A stretch of DNA of 64,000 nt from Chryseobacterium sp. S0630 (lineage in GTDB: Bacteria; Bacteroidota; Bacteroidia; Flavobacteriales; Weeksellaceae), in NCBI RefSeq assembly GCF_024158915.1, contig NZ_JAMZGF010000014.1:1-64000 (forward strand). The letters run 5' to 3'. The notes below the pieces were generated by a model. The model made no database searches, was not told the origin of the DNA, and saw only the letters and a list, made by a program, of their open reading frames with translations. The number at the start of each line of letters is the position of its first letter. Within the stretch, counting starts at the first letter, position 1. This document shows positions 62,244-64,000 of this stretch, in pieces. A program made the position numbers and the translations under genes.

Positions 62244-64000
62244 ATGAGCAGACACAAAAAAACATTTGCACCCAGGGCTGGCAGGTCCGGGAAGCAGAAC
62301 ACCAATAGTAAAGAGGATAAAGATAAGCATGAGCAAATCACCGATCAGGACAGCAAAATATCTCTCGCCAAAGCAGAAACTACCCAAATAACATACGAAC
62401 CTTTTAAAAACAGAGCATTCAATAAAGTAGAAAAAAATGCGTCTGTCATTCAATTATTTGACAAAGGACAGCATGTTTCAACACTTCATAACGCCCTAAA
62501 TAAATTAGGCCATAAAACTCCTGAAAATAAGAATCTTTTCTGGAACGAAACAAAGACCGGAATCATCAGTTTTCAACGTAAGAATAATATCAATACTTCC
62601 GGCACTCTTAATAGGGAAACCTTGCTGAAAATGAATGAAGCATTGAACTTCTTAAACAGTAAGAAAGAAGTTGGACTTCCTGTTTCTGAACGTGCAAAAA
62701 TGCTGTACGAAGCCTTTGAACACAGAACACTGGGGATTTTTGCAGGAACTGATGAAGACAAAGTTTTTACGGCTTTAGAAAAACTTTCCTATGAAGAAAG
62801 ATACGAGCTTATTCAATATTATGACGCAACATACAAACCTAAAAGAAAGGTAGGATTAGTACAGGATTTATATGAAGAATTAGGCAACAAAGACTTATTT
62901 AAAGCGATACGGTTATTATATGCAAACTATGAAGAGCCACAACCACAGCTGGTGCCAGAGCCGGCACAACCCGAAGGTGAATTGCTACAGGAAGTTGTTG
63001 TCACAGGTAAAGGATCATGGATTAAGCCTAAGACAAAGTATGCCATAGAAGGACAGCCTATAGAATTTGATTGTATCTATCAATATGAAACCCCTGTTAT
63101 GTATGCTGAAGGAAACAAGCCTAAAGTTCCGGAAGTTGTCCGAAAAGTATTGATCCAGAATGACGGCAGAGTGTACAACCTGTTTGAATACCCTTTTAGA
63201 AAGGATACTAAAACTTTCAGACAGGATGGAACTGCAATCAGCCAGTTTTCTATTAATACCCATCAATCAGGGAACTTTACATTTGTATTCTTCATAGAAA
63301 ATACTCTAACAAAGGAATTCAGAGCTCAGACCAAAGAATACCAGGTTAAGACCCTTGAAGAGGCGGCAGCTGGTGATTTGAAAAAGAATAAAATTCAAAA
63401 TTATTCAGATTTCAGACAGCAGGCAGCCTTTATTGAGTTCAATCTTTCAAAAGGAGCATCCAAGGAACAGAAAAGCGATCCGAATTTCTATATTGAATCT
63501 GCAACATATAGTGAAAATCCTGCAAGAGTAAGTTCTGCAGATATTAATCATATTCCGCAGTCTTATTATTCAATTAAAGGAAAGCCTATCCCTAAAGATC
63601 ATCATTATTTCTGGTTTGCAGAAATCAATACGCCTAAAGAAATGTTTGATGGAGCAAGTGCATTACTGGGTGTAGAATATGCTAAAAATGCCAATGTACA
63701 TGGTTATAAAAGAGGAGAATATTTCGGTAAAGATGGCTGGAATATGAATTCTTCTCAGACAACAGCTGCTTTTTTAGGATCACTTACAGGAGTTTATACC
63801 ATTCATTGTCTGGTATTAGACAAAAATAATAATCTGACAGGTCAGGAAGCATCTTACCGACAGGTTATCTTACCAAAGGATGATTATCAGGCTCTAAAAA
63901 ACATACGAGAATATAAGAAAAACATTGACAAAAGCTTTAATACCATTGCTCCCCAAACAGCATTAGCTATTAATGCCGTAGCCATCAACGAGGAAACTAC
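62244..64000 (+). CDS. Partial putative eCIS cargo with peptidoglycan-binding and annexin-like domains
   Basis: This gene is open to the window end (585 codons seen) with no stop. The N-terminal ~65 residues are charged and disordered, often seen as loading signals. A PG_binding_1-like domain follows (about residues 68-145: VIQLFDKGQHVSTLHNALNK, LGHKTPENKNLFWNETK, then IISFQRKNNINTSGTLNRET). An annexin-repeat-like segment (about 155-225) has GTDEDKVFTALEKLSYEERY and KVGLVQDLYEELGNKDLFKA, which fits the GTDE...G..L...L motif. A beta-rich stretch (about 250 on) comes last. It lies 24 nt after the ATPase, so it is probably a cargo or its carrier. The true C-terminus is outside the window. Confidence 0.6.
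   Translation, partial: MSRHKKTFAPRAGRSGKQNTNSKEDKDKHEQITDQDSKISLAKAETTQITYEPFKNRAFNKVEKNASVIQLFDKGQHVSTLHNALNKLGHKTPENKNLFWNETKTGIISFQRKNNINTSGTLNRETLLKMNEALNFLNSKKEVGLPVSERAKMLYEAFEHRTLGIFAGTDEDKVFTALEKLSYEERYELIQYYDATYKPKRKVGLVQDLYEELGNKDLFKAIRLLYANYEEPQPQLVPEPAQPEGELLQEVVVTGKGSWIKPKTKYAIEGQPIEFDCIYQYETPVMYAEGNKPKVPEVVRKVLIQNDGRVYNLFEYPFRKDTKTFRQDGTAISQFSINTHQSGNFTFVFFIENTLTKEFRAQTKEYQVKTLEEAAAGDLKKNKIQNYSDFRQQAAFIEFNLSKGASKEQKSDPNFYIESATYSENPARVSSADINHIPQSYYSIKGKPIPKDHHYFWFAEINTPKEMFDGASALLGVEYAKNANVHGYKRGEYFGKDGWNMNSSQTTAAFLGSLTGVYTIHCLVLDKNNNLTGQEASYRQVILPKDDYQALKNIREYKKNIDKSFNTIAPQTALAINAVAINEET

Overview
The window looks like a chromosomal segment of a Chryseobacterium-like member of the Flavobacteriia (Bacteroidota). 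The supporting signs are AT-rich DNA, promoters of the TTG-N~20-TAnnTTTG type, a type IX secretion C-terminal sorting domain, Bacteroidota-style RHS proteins with a DUF6443-like N-terminus, and lipoprotein and signal-peptide genes without clear Shine-Dalgarno sites. The organism is inferred from protein style, not from a marker gene. No rRNA, tRNA or CRISPR was seen.

The core, about 11.2-64 kb, is a large extracellular contractile injection system (eCIS, Afp/PVC/MAC-like) locus. A long minus-strand operon from 58285 down to 33957 holds, in order: a DUF4255/Afp16-like terminator, three sheaths interleaved with two identical tube proteins, a third gp19-like tube protein, a small DUF5908-like protein, a LysM tube-baseplate protein, a VgrG-like spike, a PAAR tip, a gp25-like wedge protein, two large baseplate proteins, two paralogous ~1000-1175 aa PKD/Ig-type proteins and a 301 aa protein. 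A divergent plus-strand operon from 58847 encodes a Cys-rich small protein, a tape-measure-like protein, an AAA+ ATPase and the start of a putative cargo with peptidoglycan-binding and annexin-like domains, cut off by the window end. Both divergent promoters carry the same upstream motif at exactly the same distance from a TAnnTTTG box.

From 33.9 to 31.3 kb lies a control and lysis region: a plus-strand S24/LexA-type repressor with palindromic operators, then small minus-strand genes (a frameshifted 58-codon gene, a 52 aa helix-turn-helix protein, a 55 aa lysine-rich protein) and a holin-like membrane protein. From 31 to 26.2 kb is a 1439 aa eCIS-type cargo whose C-terminus looks like a phosphoribosyltransferase-fold toxin, followed by a probable immunity gene. 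From 26 to 11.2 kb come fibre-type proteins (several sharing an N-terminal FxTGxxPTxxQF anchor, one ending in an SGNH-hydrolase-like domain), a second AAA+ ATPase, a unimolecular-spanin-like lipoprotein, a GH24 endolysin and a 1497 aa tail-fibre-like protein.

The first 10.7 kb is a separate minus-strand secretion/toxin operon: a T9SS-sorted repeat protein, two RHS-family proteins (the second ending in an M91-like HExxH metalloprotease domain) and a lipoprotein that may be its immunity partner. Beyond its terminator lie a decayed Hint/RHS toxin tail, an orphan candidate immunity gene and a small secreted protein.

Taken together, the locus appears able to build a contractile particle, load at least two candidate effectors, display several alternative fibres and release particles by lysis, under a damage-responsive-type repressor plus a locus-specific promoter element.
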